In this document: positions 1 through 11,507 of the stretch, piece after piece
How positions within the stretch are numbered: position 1 is the stretch's first letter
Layout: each line of letters starts with the position of its first letter
Origin: Phaseolus vulgaris
Lineage: Eukaryota; Streptophyta; Magnoliopsida; Fabales; Fabaceae
Length of the DNA: 64,000 nt
Direction of reading: 5' to 3'
NCBI RefSeq assembly: GCF_000499845.2
Contig: NC_023751.2
Coordinates: 33,664,309-33,728,308 of the forward strand
Position numbers and translations under genes: made by a program
The notes under the pieces: generated by a model
Database searches by the model: none
Seen by the model: the letters and a program-made list of their open reading frames with translations, nothing else
Told to the model about the DNA's origin: nothing

Positions 1-610
1 AGTTTTAACCCAGAACTTGCAAACAAATAATCACCCTAATTTTAGTATAGTCCCTTGGGTGGACTGAAGAACTCAGGTCCCTTCCTTAGTTGTTACTACA
101 GGCATTATCATGTTCAGGTATTACATTCTTAATGCATATTCATATCAAAATAAAGACAGATCCAACACGTAGTACTGGCCACAGGTCAACAACATCGCAT
201 GATTTATGATCATGATGATTTTAAATTGGCTAATCTACAATACTGGAAAAACATGGGCACCTGACTATCAAATTTGTAATACAACCACAGTATGCTATTG
301 TAATAAAATGTCTTCATGGTTTAATTTCAAGTCTTGACTGTTCATACAAATCCAACACTCAATATTCACTTCTCTCATATCTCGCATAGCATATAAGTTA
401 TACACAGACATACGGGATAAAGGCATTCCAGGTCATTAAATTAGTGGACTGCCGAACATTCCTTTTTTAGGACGCAAGTAAAGCACACTGACATGCTCTT
501 AGACACACCCACACCAATTCTAGGATAATATAAGAGTATAAGCAAACAATAGCACCAACGAAATGAACTTTCAAAAACAGAAACATTGTTAACAAAATGG
601 AAATGCTCAC

Positions 611-2245
611 CATGTTATAAATAAATGTCATTCGACCAGGGAGGAACATCTCATTTGTCTTACTGATTGTTTGAGGCTTGACGATCCATTGATAAACTGA
701 CTGAAACAAATCTTAAAGGCATCACTACCAATGGGCTCCAATAATTCATAAATTAGTAGCTAGGATATCAAAACTTAAATAGCTAAAGTAATATCCAGTT
801 CCAATTCTATACAGATCAGCGAAAGAACCTTAGCAGTTGCGGTGCGAATTGACACTTGTTGATCTTCCTTTGCTGACCTGCAGAAAATACTACCATATAT
901 TAAAAGCATAATTCATGAGAAAAATTTAGGGAAATACAAAAATGCTTTAATCCATGGCAGTAAAATCCTCTCAAAATTTGGGCTAGGCCTACCACAACCT
1001 CAAACACTAGCTCATGAGGTGAGGATTGTCAAAGAATATATGCTCTACCTTGACGATATCTATAGTCTATGTTAAATCTCAATAAACCTATAATGATTAT
1101 TACTGAAAAATCTGATTCTAACTAACCTGGATTTCCCATCAGCATCATCCCCAGCATCTGGTTTCTTATCTATCTCACTTCTTACTTTGTTCAGCAAAGC
1201 ATAATCCAAACCTTTGACCAAATGAGTGTGCTCCACATCGCCTAACCAATATCAATAAAGCCAACAAGATTTATTAGCACAACATTCCAATATAAGCTTA
1301 ATTTTTTAGCTAAAGCAAAGATAATTCACATATACAATGACTCCACAATCAGGCCTTCAATAATAGACACAAACACTCCTTTATAATGCAAGAAAGTCAT
1401 AACATATACAAGAATAAAATAACATACATCAGAAAAGGAAAACAATATGGAGGCACGTGGCACAGGGAATTCTAAATTCGAAGCACCTTGTAAACCTATT
1501 CACAAGATATCAGGTCTAAGCTACCGAAATTTATACTAGCCTTCGTCTATATTCAGGATAAATTCGACAGTTGAAAGTTACTGAATCCTGAATTTCAATG
1601 CATCTTATGCTTAAGTTTCAATGTAAGCAAAAGTCAAAATAAATCTCTTATATACCAGACCCTCCATGAAATAAATCTACAACAGCAATCAGCAATCTTT
1701 ACACAACAACAAAAAGAGACTTCAAACCTTAATAGTTCCTCAAAGCGAGGAAGAAAACAAATAATAGACAATACAAACCTCCAAGGTACTTGCTCTTCTC
1801 AATAGATAACTTGTGCGCATCAGATGACCTACAAAACACCATAACATAATTACTGAGCAATCCCGAAAAAACAAAAACAAAACAGCTGGTTATCCTCCTT
1901 TCGAGACTGCTTAAATTGGGAAAAAGGTTAAACGAAACTTTACCGAAGATCCACAGTACCAGGTGGAGCAACTGCATGAAACCCAAGTTCAGTTTGTTCA
2001 TAATCAGGATTTTGATCTTCTCTTCGCTCTTTAGCTCGATCTCTGTATTTTGGCAGTTCCGGTTCTTCCGGTTTTTCTTCTCTGCATAAATACGATAATA
2101 CACCCAAACATTACGTAACCCTTTGTCCAATTAACATGTGTTTGTATCAAAATAAAAACAAGATTGCGAAAAGTGTTGGCATGGATAACACTTACTTGCG
2201 GCGAATTGGTTTCTCTTTGTAGTTTTTCTTGTTGGACGCAGTCAT
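611..2245 (-). CDS. SMU2: SMU2/RED (IK) splicing factor, 5' exons only
   Basis: This is the N-terminal part of a RED/IK-family protein (plant SMU2), a spliceosome-associated nuclear protein that partners SMU1 in splice-site choice. Six exons are visible on the minus strand: 2196-2245, 1944-2081, 1779-1828, 1127-1241, 829-877 and 611-700. Each is bounded by GT/AG and the phases join cleanly into 164 codons. The start is the ATG at 2245, giving MTASNKKNYKEKPIRRK and then the acidic EEKPEEPELPKYRDRAKERR stretch typical of the family. Further matches to the RED_N domain are FHAVAPPG, DAHKLSIEKSKYLGG, DVEHTHLVKGLDYALLNKVR, SVYQWIVKPQT and NEMFLPGRMTF. In known plant SMU2 the sequence continues with a threonine/histidine-rich block and a lysine-rich region; I find no such exon in 1-610, so the gene continues past the left edge. 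Identification is from remembered family sequence. Confidence 0.93.
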
Positions 2246-2420
2246 GCTGGCGAAGCAATCGAAACTATTGGTCGTGAAATTTGAAATGTGCTATCGAGGA
2301 ACGTTGAAATGAAAGATGGGATTTCAATTGGGAGCGTTTTGTGGTTAGGGTTTTTCAGGGAAACGACGATTAGGAACAGGGTAAAACGAAGAAGAACTTG
2401 GCGAGGAAAATCGAACACAG
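2246..2420 (-). promoter_or_regulatory. SMU2 5' leader / proximal promoter area
   Basis: This stretch lies just upstream of the SMU2 start codon. It is clearly less AT-rich than the DNA beyond 2420, as expected for a transcribed leader of a housekeeping gene. No TATA box is evident, and the transcription start cannot be placed from sequence. Confidence 0.4.
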
Positions 2421-4750
2421 ATTAGTTTAGTTGAAGAAGATGTTTTTTAATTTTTAATTTTATTATTGTTTTTATAAAATTGTATAAAAATAATGACCAT
2501 ATATATGTATTGCTATTTTTCCTGTAAAATTGTTAAATGATAAATAAAGTTTAATGAAATGATTTTATTTGAAAATTTTGAAAAATAAATATAGATAAAA
2601 TAGGGTTGGTTTGTTTGGATTATGAGTAAAATATGGAGAAAAAAATGAATTAAACTAATATGTTGGTTATATTTTTTATTTATTTAGATGAGTGGAAAAG
2701 ACAGTGGGAAAATAAATATACTGTTTATTTTGTTTTAATTCATATTTTTAATTTATTAATTCACTTATTTTGTTTTCACTAATATTTTTTTAATTTTCAT
2801 TTCTAAAAAAAATTATAATTTACTTTGAAAATTCTAAAAGATTAAAAATTCTATTTTCTCTTATTTTAATCTTTCTCTAAGAATAAAAAAATCAGAGTTA
2901 GAAGGAAAGTCATAAAAATATTTAGAAAAATTTTAAAAACGACAAAATCTATTTTCTTAGGTAGATTAAATACATATTTTAAAATAATAAAACAGAATAT
3001 AAAATAATAATAATATAACATTTTGCAATATTTAGTATTTTCCTAATTCTTCTACCATACCAACACTACATAAATAAGGGGTCTCACTCTCTTTTTCTCT
3101 ATTGTTAATAGGCAACTACCATCCTATTTTGTCACAAAAACATATTTTGTCTTTTTACCAACAAATTAGCCAAACTCTCTACCTCACTTATAACTTGTTT
3201 GGATGATACTTAAAAGATATTATTATTTTTAATATTATTTTTATAAATCTATTAATAAAAATAATAAAAGACATCAATAAGATGAGAAAAACACATAAAA
3301 TCACTTACTATTTTGTATACATAATCTTGATAGATTTTTTTCTTGCATTTGGTTAATTCACGTCTTTCACTCACTACATAATATGATAATTCCTTCTCTC
3401 ACCTCACAATCATTCCACATTATACTTTCTACTATAATTGTTCTTATAATAATATTTATTTTATTTATCTTGATTCATCAAAACACACTCAAACAACTCA
3501 AGAAAAAGAAAGATAGAGAAATTTATTCTAAAAGAAATTAATTGGTACTTATTATTCTCCTCTTTATGAACGATTAACTCATAAATCTAAAAAAAATGCA
3601 GAAAACAATGGTTTCGTTTTATAGAGATTATAATTTGTATAAAATGAAATTTGAATAATTAAATTTTTTTAACTAAAACAATAAAATATTAAGATTTTTT
3701 GTCATTTTAACCACTTATATCTCTTATACAAGTTAATTTAATTTTTACAATGATACCTTTTATATCCAAGTTCAACAGGTTTTGTGTTTGGTTTTGATTA
3801 TGGACTTAAACAACAAAGTATAAAAGATATTTTCTTACCTATCAAATAATCTCATAAGCAAAGTATCCAATCTAGCCCATAAGATGCAAATTGTATGGTT
3901 GGATAGATGCAAGTGTTGTTTAATATGTGTTTCGTTTAACAAAAGCAAGTGTTGTGCACATGCATTGTTTGATAAACTTTTGTTTGAATAGATGCAAACA
4001 TGAATACTTAGTTAAATAAGATTTTGCATGAATAAACGATAAGTATACTTCGTCTGATAATGCAAGTGTGAAGCCTTTCACTGTCATGTCAAATGTTAAC
4101 TAGTGTTTGTTTTATGCTTGTAGTAAATGTACGTTTCTTCATTCTTTCAATAAGATGTAACAACACATTATTAACATCAAATATCTCTTGAAAATGTGAT
4201 GAAAGTTGCTTCATGCAAACAACTTATATGAAAGGGTAAGATGACAGTGTGTGGAGTCAGCCAATTGTGTTAGGTCCTGTGCTTTGCTCGAAAGGAAGAG
4301 AAAAGTCACCTACCTTGACCTATAAAGTTTTGTCATGCTCCAAAGGTGCTACCAAAAAAAGCCACACATATTCAATGTTATGTTAAGAACATTTAATGCG
4401 TCTTGAAACCTCAAAAATATGCTAAAATGTAAGAAGAAGAAGAAGTAGTAGAAGATGACTCTCACAACTATTGCAAAAGATGTGTACCAACTTTTTTCTT
4501 TACAAGATCTATATATAGAAGATCTTTTTGAAGAAGGAGGAACAACGAATGAAGACAATGAAAATCATGCTACAAGAGCGTGAATAAGACCTTGAGCTTC
4601 CAAACATTGTAGTTGTGAGAAAGAACATTATTCGTGTTCATTAGCAATCTACAAGAGTGATAACCCTTGTATAACATCGTAAGACACTATGTTTCTTTTT
4701 AGTGAGGGAACTTATGATCTTTAAGATAACTTTTTTTTGTAAACCTTTTT
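2421..4750. other. AT-rich intergenic DNA, no gene seen
   Basis: About 2.3 kb of very AT-rich DNA. The short open frames here (for example 4349-4558 on the minus strand) have low-complexity translations without recognisable motifs. From about 4080 onward the base composition is more balanced and resembles old transposon sequence leading into the tandem array at 4751, but I cannot name the element. Confidence 0.5.
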
Positions 4751-4977
4751 GGTTTTAGTCAGGAATGGTTGTGTTCCAAAATACTTAGTCTTAGTCAAAA
4801 CTCATTGAGTTTCAAATAATACTCAGTGTTAGCCAAGAGTGGTTGCACTCCAAAAAATAATTAGTTTTAGTTAAAAGTGGTTGTGTTCTAAAAAATATTC
4901 AACCTTAGCCAATAGTAGTTATGTTCCAAATAATACCTATTTTTAATCAAAAGTGGTTGAGGTCCAAATAATACTCA
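4751..4977. repeat. Tandem array, six 38-bp monomers
   Basis: Six consecutive monomers occupy 4751-4787 (37 bp), 4788-4825, 4826-4863, 4864-4901, 4902-4939 and 4940-4977 (38 bp each). The consensus is close to TTAGTCAAAAGTGGTTG followed by TGTTCCAAATAATACTCA. Copies are diverged at roughly one position in five but keep length exactly, so the array is old and has changed mainly by substitution. It is not open across its length in an obvious frame. Confidence 0.9.
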
Positions 4978-5821
4978 TTTGTATTTTGTAATAGTAGTAT
5001 GTCTAGTGAAATTTAATTTGTTGATTGAAAAATGGTTGTTGTATTTGTTAAAATTAAAAACACAATTCAACTATCATTTATTAAAACAAATTCTTCTAAA
5101 AAGGACAAACAAATTCTTCTAAAACTCATCTTTTATTATGGTAACACCATTTCAAACATACACAATTAAATAATCGGTGCATTGTGTCAGAATAAAAAAA
5201 TATGAATGTGAAGGATACATAGTATTTAAACGGATATACAAAAGGTACATTGATATTTTAATCTATTATATAATCAAAATCTAAAGTAGATGATTTTTAA
5301 ATGTTTCATCTTTAATGAAGTTGTATAATGATTTAAACATGGAAATTTTTATAAAGAAATGTTTAATCTTTAATTTTAATAATAATTGTATAGTAAATTA
5401 AATAATTGTTATTAGTTAACTAATATATAATTAATAATAAATAATAAGTGAGATGGAATAACTTGAATTAATCAAAATAAACATTAATTGTTTTTTATTT
5501 TATTTTGATGAATGATTTAAAATGAATTTTCACTACATATTTATATAAAAATAAATAACTTTAATTACAAATTATTATTAAGTTTCTTCTCTCCACTCCA
5601 ACATACCAGTCCAAAACAAGAGTGGTAACGAATGTATTTAGCCATATATGTTTCGTTACTTGTTGTGAGAATTTACAACTCAGAATTATTTACTACACTT
5701 TGCAATATCAAAAGAAATAATATTCTAATGTTGTGGCATAATAAATTTTAATAGAAGATGAGATGTCTATAGTTTTGTCATTTGTGAAACTTTTATTGTA
5801 ATATATTAAAAGGAAAATATT
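4978..5821. other. AT-rich intergenic DNA, nothing recognised
   Basis: This spacer lies between the tandem array and the CACTA-type miniature element. I see no coding potential, RNA gene or repeat structure beyond simple AT-richness. Confidence 0.5.
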
Positions 5822-6198
5822 CAGTGCAAGAAAAACATGAAATAAAAATCAATTTTTAGAGAAAAAAAATAATGAGTTACTATAGCGACTAAATTAAAAA
5901 CCATTTTAGAGACTAAATTTTTTATTTATTTCTAAATTAGTTTATATTATTGTTAAATGATTTTTAAATTATCTAATTAACAATCAAGGTTTTTCTACCA
6001 AATTTAAAAATTAAATAATTGGTAGTTAAAACATTGGTAGCTAATTAGATACCAATTTAAAAACCATTTAACAATAATAGAAACTAATTTAGAAACCAAT
6101 TTTTTTTTAGTTTTTAAGATGGTCTCTAATTTAGTTACTATAAAAACTAATTATTATTTTTTTATAAAATTAGTTTCTATTTCATATTTTTTTTAGTG
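5822..6198. mobile_element. CACTA-type miniature element, copy 1
   Basis: A 377-bp non-autonomous element. The left end CAGTGCAAGAAAAACATGA and the right end (read inward on the other strand) CACTAAAAAAAATATGAAAT are degenerate forms of the CACTACAAGAAAATCATGAA terminus seen at 45837. It is flanked on both sides by the 3-bp duplication ATT (5819-5821 and 6199-6201), the target-site length of the CACTA superfamily. The interior is largely one long imperfect palindrome: motifs such as ACCAATTTAAAAACCATTTA on one side recur inverted on the other. It encodes no protein. Confidence 0.82.
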
Positions 6199-7838
6199 AT
6201 TTTTTATACCAGCCAATTACTTTCTTATTATTATAATTTTTAACTGATTTTATATTATTTCAAAAAGAAAAAAATTATCAATATATATATTATAAATTTA
6301 CATTTTTCACAATTCATCCATACACCCCACAATAGATTATTCCAAAAAAAAAAAATACTAATATGCCTTTTATTATTATCAAACATACAGAAAATAAACC
6401 ATTCATTATTTTATGTTTTTTTTGTTGATTTTCTAATTTATTTTAAAGTATATAAAATAAAGTAATGTATCTAAGTCTTCAGCAGAGTGAGATTATTATG
6501 GTGTATTTTCAGTGATCAGTGAAATAGTTTAACTACAATAATTAGTAAAACATTTGAAGATTCCATCAACATAATTATTATGCAACTTGTTTTGAATAAC
6601 TTTGTAAGTCATTAATTTTATCTATTTTGAATTAATCTAAGCCATATATGCATTTGCATTGTAATAATCATCATAGGTTCCTTTGGCTGACAATTACAAT
6701 GATATGTCCAAATTAAGTTGTCTCATATGTGTAGGCTTAAATAATAAATTATTGAAGAATTGTCGTATTCATGCAAAATGCTTCTATGGTAAGATACTCA
6801 CATAATTTATATGAATTTGTTCTAGTTACAAAAGTTAATAAAGACACACATCAATGCTTCTATTAACTTCTATACAAGAACGTCAAGTGTGCTTGTTGAG
6901 TATATAAAATTAAGGCTAGAATATACTATCATTTTATTCGCTCATCTTCATTTTTTATGTTGGTTTTTTAAGTGTTTATGTTAAATTAACGCAATTAGTC
7001 TGTTAATTTTTATATTAATAATATTAATTTGGTTTGACGTGGCTTCTCATTAATCATACGTTAGCAAATTATTCCTATTAATCTAGTAAACTATTTTACT
7101 ATAAAAAAATTATTTTCACTAAGATTATTTATAGGAGGTGAATATAGCTTCGCAAATGAATTTAATTAATACTTTTTTTTAACATTAATTAAATTTCAAA
7201 AATTTATTAGAACCTTAATAAAATATTATAGATTTTCTCAAATTTCACTAACCGTCTATAAGATGCTAGTACAAAAAGAGTTCATCCTTGTAAATTCTTC
7301 ATTGTGTGAAGTCATATTAAAAAGGAAAGGAGTGTCTAGATTATATATCCTTCTTTAAGAGCGAAAAACTTTATGTTTAAAACTCTAAACACTTACCTTT
7401 CTTTGTAAGCCAAGAGTAACAAATATAAAACACTCCAAAAAAGTAGATAGTGACTTAATTACTATAGAAGAATATTTATGGTCTCAATCTCATAAGACAT
7501 AAGAAGATACATAGAATAACCAAAAGTAATTTTGTTTACACGAGTAAATAAAAATATTTTTGTAATTAGTTTATTATGTGAAACTCTTGCGAGTCCTCAA
7601 AGAATACCTAACATATAAAACAAGTTTTCATCACAGATTCTCTGTTACACACTAATATTGTCATCCTTACAATATATCCTTGCACAAGTTTTGCAAAAAT
7701 TTAGAAAAATTTTAATTGTTATTATCCTAACTATTTATATTTATTTTCTAACTAGCTTTATAAAGAAAATTTAGAGTTGTATTAAACTCTCCTAGTAAGT
7801 TGAGTTTGTATGTAGTTTTTTTTTTTTTTGAAATCCAA
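6199..7838. other. AT-rich intergenic DNA, nothing recognised
   Basis: About 1.6 kb without a supportable gene. It contains ordinary AT-rich sequence and a T-run at 7817-7829 just before the CACTA-like block. No RNA gene or clear repeat was seen. Confidence 0.5.
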
Positions 7839-8560
7839 CACTACAATAAAAAGGCTCATAGACGACGATTAATCAACCTGTATAACGACATATTTAAAAT
7901 CGTCGTCTATGGAACTGTTGTTTAAACATATACATTATAGACTACGACTTAAGTCGGCTCTATAATTTTCACATAAACAACGATTTTAGGTAAAAGTTGT
8001 CTTCCATAGTGGCATGAAATGAAAGTGGTTTATTGCTGATAAAAAAAAAATGAAATGAAAGTGGTAACACCAAAATGTCCACAATCAAATATGCACTTGA
8101 AGATCAAAATAAAATGCAATGAATCAAAATTACGTAAAATATAAGAAATGTAGATTAACAATTATGTACTATTGAACTAATCAAAATTTAATGTTCTTCC
8201 CAAATTATTCAACCGGATAATTCAAGATTCAATACAGTTATTATAAGTACAATCTCCACTGATTTTCAAATAAACTTTAATTTGTTATACAATTTTTTTC
8301 AATTGGAGAAATACTACACAAATAAATGTATTAAACCTCAAACGGAAACTGATGATCTTGAGGTGTAGCAAACAATGGAGGAAGCAAGAGATAGCCTCAA
8401 AAGAGGAGAACGTGCAAGTGAGACGCACAAGGTATGGGGCTTTTAAACAGACTTATATATGACTGTTATTAAGTCAAAATCATCGTTTATATGTTCAAAT
8501 AGACAACAATTTTCGTATTAATCATCATCTATGTTCAAATTAATTTTAAAATTATCATCG
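7839..8560. mobile_element. CACTA-like subterminal repeat region
   Basis: The block opens with CACTACAATAAAA at 7839 and contains a cluster of related short motifs in both orientations. CATAGACGACGATT (7857-7870) is matched by its perfect inverse AATCGTCGTCTATG (7898-7911). Relaxed copies lie near 7938-7950, 7975-7986, 8477-8490, 8501-8515 and 8519-8532. A TAGTG occurs at 8007-8011. Arrays of 10-20-bp subterminal repeats behind a CACTA terminus are characteristic of CACTA transposons, but I could not fix the right end or a 3-bp target duplication. The element class is therefore inference. Confidence 0.55.
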
Positions 8561-8747
8561 TATTTTATTAATGAATCATATACGTGATGTCCTTGTTGGT
8601 GTTATTTTGCACTAGCACAAACACCATTTACAAAGGGTTAATGATACGAAATGAGTCCAACTACACTGTATATTTTAGTTAAAATTAAAATTATCTAAAC
8701 TAATACTAATCTGCATCGATTGCATCGCCGTTGAAAGCATAGTATGC

Positions 8748-8757
8748 TATATAAACA
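8748..8757 (+). promoter_or_regulatory. TATA box of the GDSL lipase gene
   Basis: CTATATAAAC lies 53 bp upstream of the ATG at 8810, which fits a short leader of roughly 20-30 nt. It is assigned by position and consensus only. Confidence 0.6.
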
Positions 8758-8809
8758 TAGCACAAAATGGAACGCCAAAGGGTGAGTAATTGAAAAGTTT
8801 TGAAGATTG

Positions 8810-10451
8810 ATGGCAAAGAAATATTTTCCTATGGGTTTCTCTGTTGTTTGCATAACCTTAATCCAGTTCATAGCTTCAATGAGTTTCACCACATCCCAGA
8901 GCGTTACAAACGAAATCACAACTAAGGCCCTTTTCATATTTGGCGACTCCACTGTAGATTCCGGCAACAACAACTTCATAGATACTGTTCCAGAGAACAA
9001 AGCAGATTACAAACCATACGGACTCAACGGTTTTTTTCATCAACCAACGGGACGATTCTCAGATGGTCGTGTCATTGTAGATTTTATAGGTAAGCTTTAA
9101 TATCTTCAATGTTGACTCTATAGAGATCATGAGACACGACTTTGGTTAATGATTTTGGTGTTGTTTTTGAAGAAAATATCATAGTACTTTGTCCTTGGTG
9201 TGTACTAAATTAACTTCTATCATGTTCTGATGCAGCTGAATATACTAAGCTTCCACTAATTCCTCCATTTTTGCAACCAAATGCTGATTATAGCAACGGT
9301 GTCAACTTTGCTTCTGGTGGGGCCGGTGTTCTTTCTGAGACCAATCATGGACTGGTAAATTGCTAACACAACGGTTATTTTAGATGTTAACGTCATTCAT
9401 TATTACATGAAGTACTTGTGACATGAAATCATTAAACAAGTTGTTGCTACATGAATAGGTGATTGATCTTAGTACACAATTAAGTCACTTTGAAGAAGTG
9501 AGGAACTTGTTATCAGAAAAGCTTGGAGAGAAGAAAGCTAAGGAAATGATATCAGAAGCAGTTTATTTCATTAGCATAGGAAGCAACGATTACATGGGTG
9601 GTTATCTGGGTAACCCCAAAATGCAAGAAAGCTACAATCCTGAGCAGTATATTGGAATGGTCATTGGAAATTTGACACAGGCCATCCAAGTAAGCCTAAT
9701 TTGCTTGCAGAATTGCATAAACTAAATAAAACCCTAATTAGCTTTCTTAATAAGGAAAAAGCTGATCTATTTTTTGTTACATATTACAGATTCTATATGA
9801 GAAAGGAGCAAGAAAATTTGGGTTCTTAAGTTTGTCTCCTTTGGGTTGCTTGCCAGCTCTTAGAGCTCTAAACCCTGGAACCAACAAAGATGGTTGTTTT
9901 GAGGCAGCTTCTGCTCTTGCTCTAGCACATAATAATGCTTTGAGTAATGTTCTCAGAAGCCTTGACCAAGTCAATGAAGGGTTCATGTACACCAACTCTA
10001 ATTTCTATGATTGGCTTCAAGATAGAATAGATAACCCCACAAATTATGGTATGTATAATTTACAACCAATTAACAAAAACTTGCATATATTAACAACACC
10101 CTCTTCCTTACCAATTGAATTTTGTTTTTTATGGAAGGTTTCAAAGATGGAGTTAATGCTTGCTGTGGAAGTGGACCATACGGTGGCATCTTCACCTGTG
10201 GGGGCACTAAGAAAGTGACAGAGTTCAGCTTATGTGACAATGCTGGTGATCATGTATGGTGGGATGCTTTTCACCCAACAGAGAAGATCCATCAGCAATT
10301 CGCCATGGCATTATGGAATGGACCATGCTCCTCTGTAGGGCCATACAATTTGGAGAAGCTCTTCAACAACGAGATCAATCTCACTATAGCTGATGTAGTT
10401 GATGCCCCAGAAAATCAGCAAGACGATTTCAGTACTGAGTTTTTTTCTTAG
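8810..10451 (+). CDS. GDSL esterase/lipase (GLIP1/GLIP5-like), secreted
   Basis: A 400-residue SGNH-fold serine hydrolase. The exons are 8810-9089, 9236-9354, 9459-9689, 9790-10048 and 10138-10451, all with GT/AG borders, totalling 1203 nt. The start is the ATG at 8810, which heads a hydrophobic signal peptide (about residues 8-30, ending near SMSFTTSQS). Block I is [17 protein letters not shown] with nucleophile Ser47. Block II is [10 protein letters not shown] with oxyanion Gly121, block III is ISIGSNDY with Asn176, and block V is WWDAFHPTE with Asp339 and His342. The [17 protein letters not shown] and TCGG cysteine motifs are those of plant GDSL lipases. Length and five-exon layout are usual for the family, and the wording is nearest the Arabidopsis GLIP1/GLIP5 group, whose members act in the apoplast in defence and hormone-linked lipid signalling. 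The substrate of this copy cannot be read from sequence. No defect is seen. Confidence 0.95.
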
Positions 10452-10874
10452 AAATTTGCAAGAATCTCAAAGACAACAGTTAAAGTACTGAATAAGAACA
10501 TTAATTTCTATTGAAAATCATATAGGACTACTTTGGAAAGTCATAAAAAAACGTGTTTAAGGCATTCAAATAAAAAACTTTATCATTTTTAATTTCTTAA
10601 CTGGTTTTCTAGTAATACTGATTATCATTCTCAATTTAAAATAAAACTTTATAAATTCAATATATGCACAAATGTGTTGATCATTGTGATCGGTCGTGGA
10701 CCGAATACACCGACCCGTCAGGTGGCTCCTAGGGCGGATCTCCTTGATTTTTAGGAACTATCATAAATCCTCACATAACTAAGTTATTGTAATAATATTA
10801 ACTTAATAAATATTTTGGGAACTAATCTTATTAATGCGTAAATATTGTGACATTTTTTAGTCCAACGATTTACT
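10452..10874. other. 3' flank of the GDSL gene and unassigned spacer
   Basis: The first 200 bases probably include the GDSL 3' untranslated region, which is AT-rich with several AATAAA-like stretches. A short GC-richer patch at about 10690-10745 (rich in CGGTCG and CGACCC) stands out from the surrounding AT-rich DNA and may be a transposon scrap. I cannot name it. Confidence 0.4.
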
Positions 10875-11507
10875 TGCAAAATACCGGTTGCGTTATGTTG
10901 GAGATCCCTTAAAGTCCACTTCGTAATATATTATGTGTGGGGAGAGAGTGACAGAAATGTCACATTTATTCGGTACATGTTGGATAGCTTGACTTGTCTG
11001 GTCTAAGTGATACGAGTGGGTGGGTATGGCGTCGACGATTCACCAAGATCCGAAAATGCTTCTCTCAGTTCAGGTTAATTAAGGAAAGCGAAACCGTCAA
11101 TCAGATTTGGACGTGTGTGTATAGCAGTAATAGGCGAAGTGTCAAAACAAAGGAACAAGAAGATCTTTAAAAATGGATGCATAGACCACAAAGAAATCTT
11201 CACGATGACGCAATTGAAAATTTGGTCATGGGTCACATCAAAGGTACGCATAACATGTTTTTTTTTTACTCTGATTGGTGTCTGTAACCATTGGTGTGTA
11301 TGAAATCTATTAAAAACAAAAGTAGTTAAAGGTGCGAGGGCAAAAACTTTTGGGTGAGTTCAAAAGAAATGAGGTAAGCAACGGAAGAGTATGTTTGCTC
11401 ATGATTAGAGGTTTGTTTTAGTAAGGTGTATGTTCTCTTGTATAAGGATTGAGGTATCCTTGAAATACCTCCCATTTATATATTCTTTTCTTGTCCATAA
11501 AAAAAAA
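10875..11507 (+). mobile_element. L1-type LINE 3' fragment with poly(A)
   Basis: This is the 3' end of a non-LTR retrotransposon, decayed by stops and frameshifts. The conceptual translation around 10910-11035 resembles the zf-RVT zinc-binding segment found after plant LINE reverse transcriptases (CGERVTEMSHLFGTC followed by YEWVGMAS). The open piece 11115-11303 reads KQRNKKIFKNGCIDHKEIF and then QLKIWSWV, the usual C-terminal block of plant L1 ORF2. A short 3' untranslated part follows, ending in poly(A) at 11499-11507. It is 5'-truncated, as most LINE insertions are; I did not find a convincing target-site duplication. Confidence 0.8.

Noticed and set aside
1..610. Search for the next SMU2 exon to the left of 611
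   Set aside because: No block matching the expected continuation of the protein was found on the minus strand, so this is treated as intron running off the edge.
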